In this document: one piece after another, positions 31,325-32,444 of the stretch
How the letters are laid out: every line of letters begins with the position of its first letter
How positions within the stretch are numbered: the stretch's first letter is position 1
Assembly: GCA_020650975.1 (NCBI GenBank)
Contig: JAIPMN010001324.1
Location: forward strand, 1-32,444
Direction of reading: 5' to 3'
Origin: Apostichopus californicus
Taxonomy: Eukaryota; Echinodermata; Holothuroidea; Aspidochirotida; Stichopodidae
Length of the DNA stretch: 32,444 nucleotides
Translations under genes and position numbers: made by a program
The notes under the pieces: generated by a model
What the model was told of the DNA's origin: nothing
What the model saw: only the letters and a program-made list of their open reading frames with translations
Databases searched by the model: none

Positions 31325-31925
31325 TCATTCTCTATCTAAGGTTGTGTTTATTTAAAATAATAATCATAAATTAATAATAAATTACATTTTTGTAATTATT
31401 ATTTTGTTTTTTTAAATTACATATAGCGCTTAATACAGCGTTTCAAAGCGATTTACAAAGTAGGAAAGAGACAAAGGAAACCAAGGAAAAAAAGAAACTA
31501 GGAATCAAACAGAAATCAAACAGAAAAATGCAGGATATCATGACAGCCTTGTCACTATAATGTGGTACAAGGCAAGTTGACTAACTATGAGTCACTGAAC
31601 TATGGAAGAGGTCTGCAATCCTATGTCAAGAGGTCACATGTTCTAAGAACAGACATATGACGTGTAAGGAATGATTTCTGGCTTATTTCAACACAAACCA
31701 GAGAAATCTCTGACAGACCAGTCCCTGACTGCCTAATTTATGGCATACATTGCTCAAACTTTACTTTCTAATATCTTTGACCGTCTTTGACCCCTTCCAT
31801 GATGAGGTCATAGAGACTAGTGGCCCTCCAGACCCCCATAAACAATAAAAAAAAATACTTTTGTCATTCCTGAAATGATTTCTTTGTTGGTTGTCATTCT
31901 CTAAGGTTGTTTTTATTTTACATGC
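31280..31925. repeat. Pair of direct repeats about 580 bp apart
   Basis: TTGTCATTCCTGACATAATT near 31291 and TTGTCATTCCTGAAATGATT at 31861 are each followed by TCTTTGTT, TTGTCATTCTCT, AAGGTTGT and a T-rich end. About 55 bp is shared. They bracket the LINE tail at 31330..31475, so they may be flanks of an older insertion or duplication. Confidence 0.6.
31330..31475 (-). mobile_element. LINE 3' tail fragment, inverted
   Basis: On the minus strand it reads TGTAAATCGCTTTGAAACGC, TGTATTAAGCGCTATATG and then ATT/TTA-rich repeats. This AAAGCGC..TATAGCGC-style end followed by an ATT tail is typical of CR1/L2-like retrotransposons in marine invertebrates. No coding part is recognisable upstream of it. 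Confidence 0.6.
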
Positions 31926-32444
31926 AGGACATCCCAACCATCCTGTCACTAAAGTGTGCTACCACCATTGTAGCTTCTACCAGCCATTATCAAGGAACCC
32001 TTCCCTATGTGCATTACTGTTATTATGTTGGGACTGCTAACTTTCTCATACTTGTTTCTTTTGCTATCTGAAGTGTCTGAAAGTGACGACAAAAGTAGTG
32101 CACCCATTGGTACCCAAGCTGGAGCCATATAATGGACACAATAACATACTCCCAGACCACTCTATCTGGTCTGTGGGCTCTCAAAATCAATTTCATGTCA
32201 GTATGTTATGGCTGAAACATTTCATTTGTAACTTTTATGGTTCCATTAGGTCTTCAGAATTGTCTCACTTCCCTGATTAATGTTTGTTTTTATGATAAAC
32301 AACAGAAACTTGACAGTTTTGTTGTAAATTATTTGGGTTTGTTAACAAATTTAGCGATTATCGTAGGTGGCTTCATAGGTCAGCCATTTGTGAGCAGAGC
32401 ATAACATCATAGACAGCTGTAAACATAGTTCTCTGTAATAGCAA
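31926..32444. other. Intergenic DNA, no gene recognised
   Basis: A 65-codon frame at 32083 is unrecognised. Nothing else is supportable up to the right edge. Confidence 0.4.

Overview
This is animal nuclear DNA, AT-rich and intron-rich, with no prokaryotic-type genes. It holds the 3' end of one recognisable gene on the plus strand, followed by about 18 kb in which I can support no further gene. The gene is identified from a long coiled-coil protein that reads continuously across ten exons (855..14250). Its C-terminal ~444 residues match, as I remember the family, LRRCC1 (leucine-rich repeat and coiled-coil domain-containing protein 1, also CLERC), a centriole/centrosome protein. The LRR half lies upstream of the window. 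The kinds of repeats (LINE ends with TATAGCGC-like tails followed by ATT repeats, a tRNA-derived SINE, TTAA-flanked MITEs, many minisatellites) suggest a marine invertebrate deuterostome. A sea cucumber or other echinoderm is my best guess, from repeat resemblance only.

Layout. 1..330: six copies of a 55-bp minisatellite running off the left edge. 855..14250: ten LRRCC1 exons with consistent phases, GT donors and AG acceptors. The introns hold a TTAA-flanked inverted-repeat element (999..1363), a 5'-truncated LINE end with an expanded ATT/ATC tail (1795..2297) stopping 20 bp before an exon, 66-bp and 90-bp tandem repeats, a 366-bp inverted-repeat element (5709..6074), a 44-bp minisatellite (10899..11376) and a SINE (13813..14035). 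14251..32444: 3' flank and intergenic DNA with a 22-bp array, a 566-bp foldback element and a separate single arm of it, a degenerate 27-bp array, a second SINE, LINE tails, a 174-bp duplication and a 50-bp repeat carrying B-box-like sequences.

The most unusual structure is inside LRRCC1. The last 39 bp of one exon plus its 5' splice site and 44 bp of intron have been amplified into a seven-copy tandem array (3957..4520), so seven near-identical GTAAG donors sit in a row. Independently, the 3' splice site of another exon has been duplicated 85 bp upstream (7485..7650). In both cases use of the extra site would frameshift or stop the protein, so each is a possible on/off splicing switch as well as a possible harmless relic.
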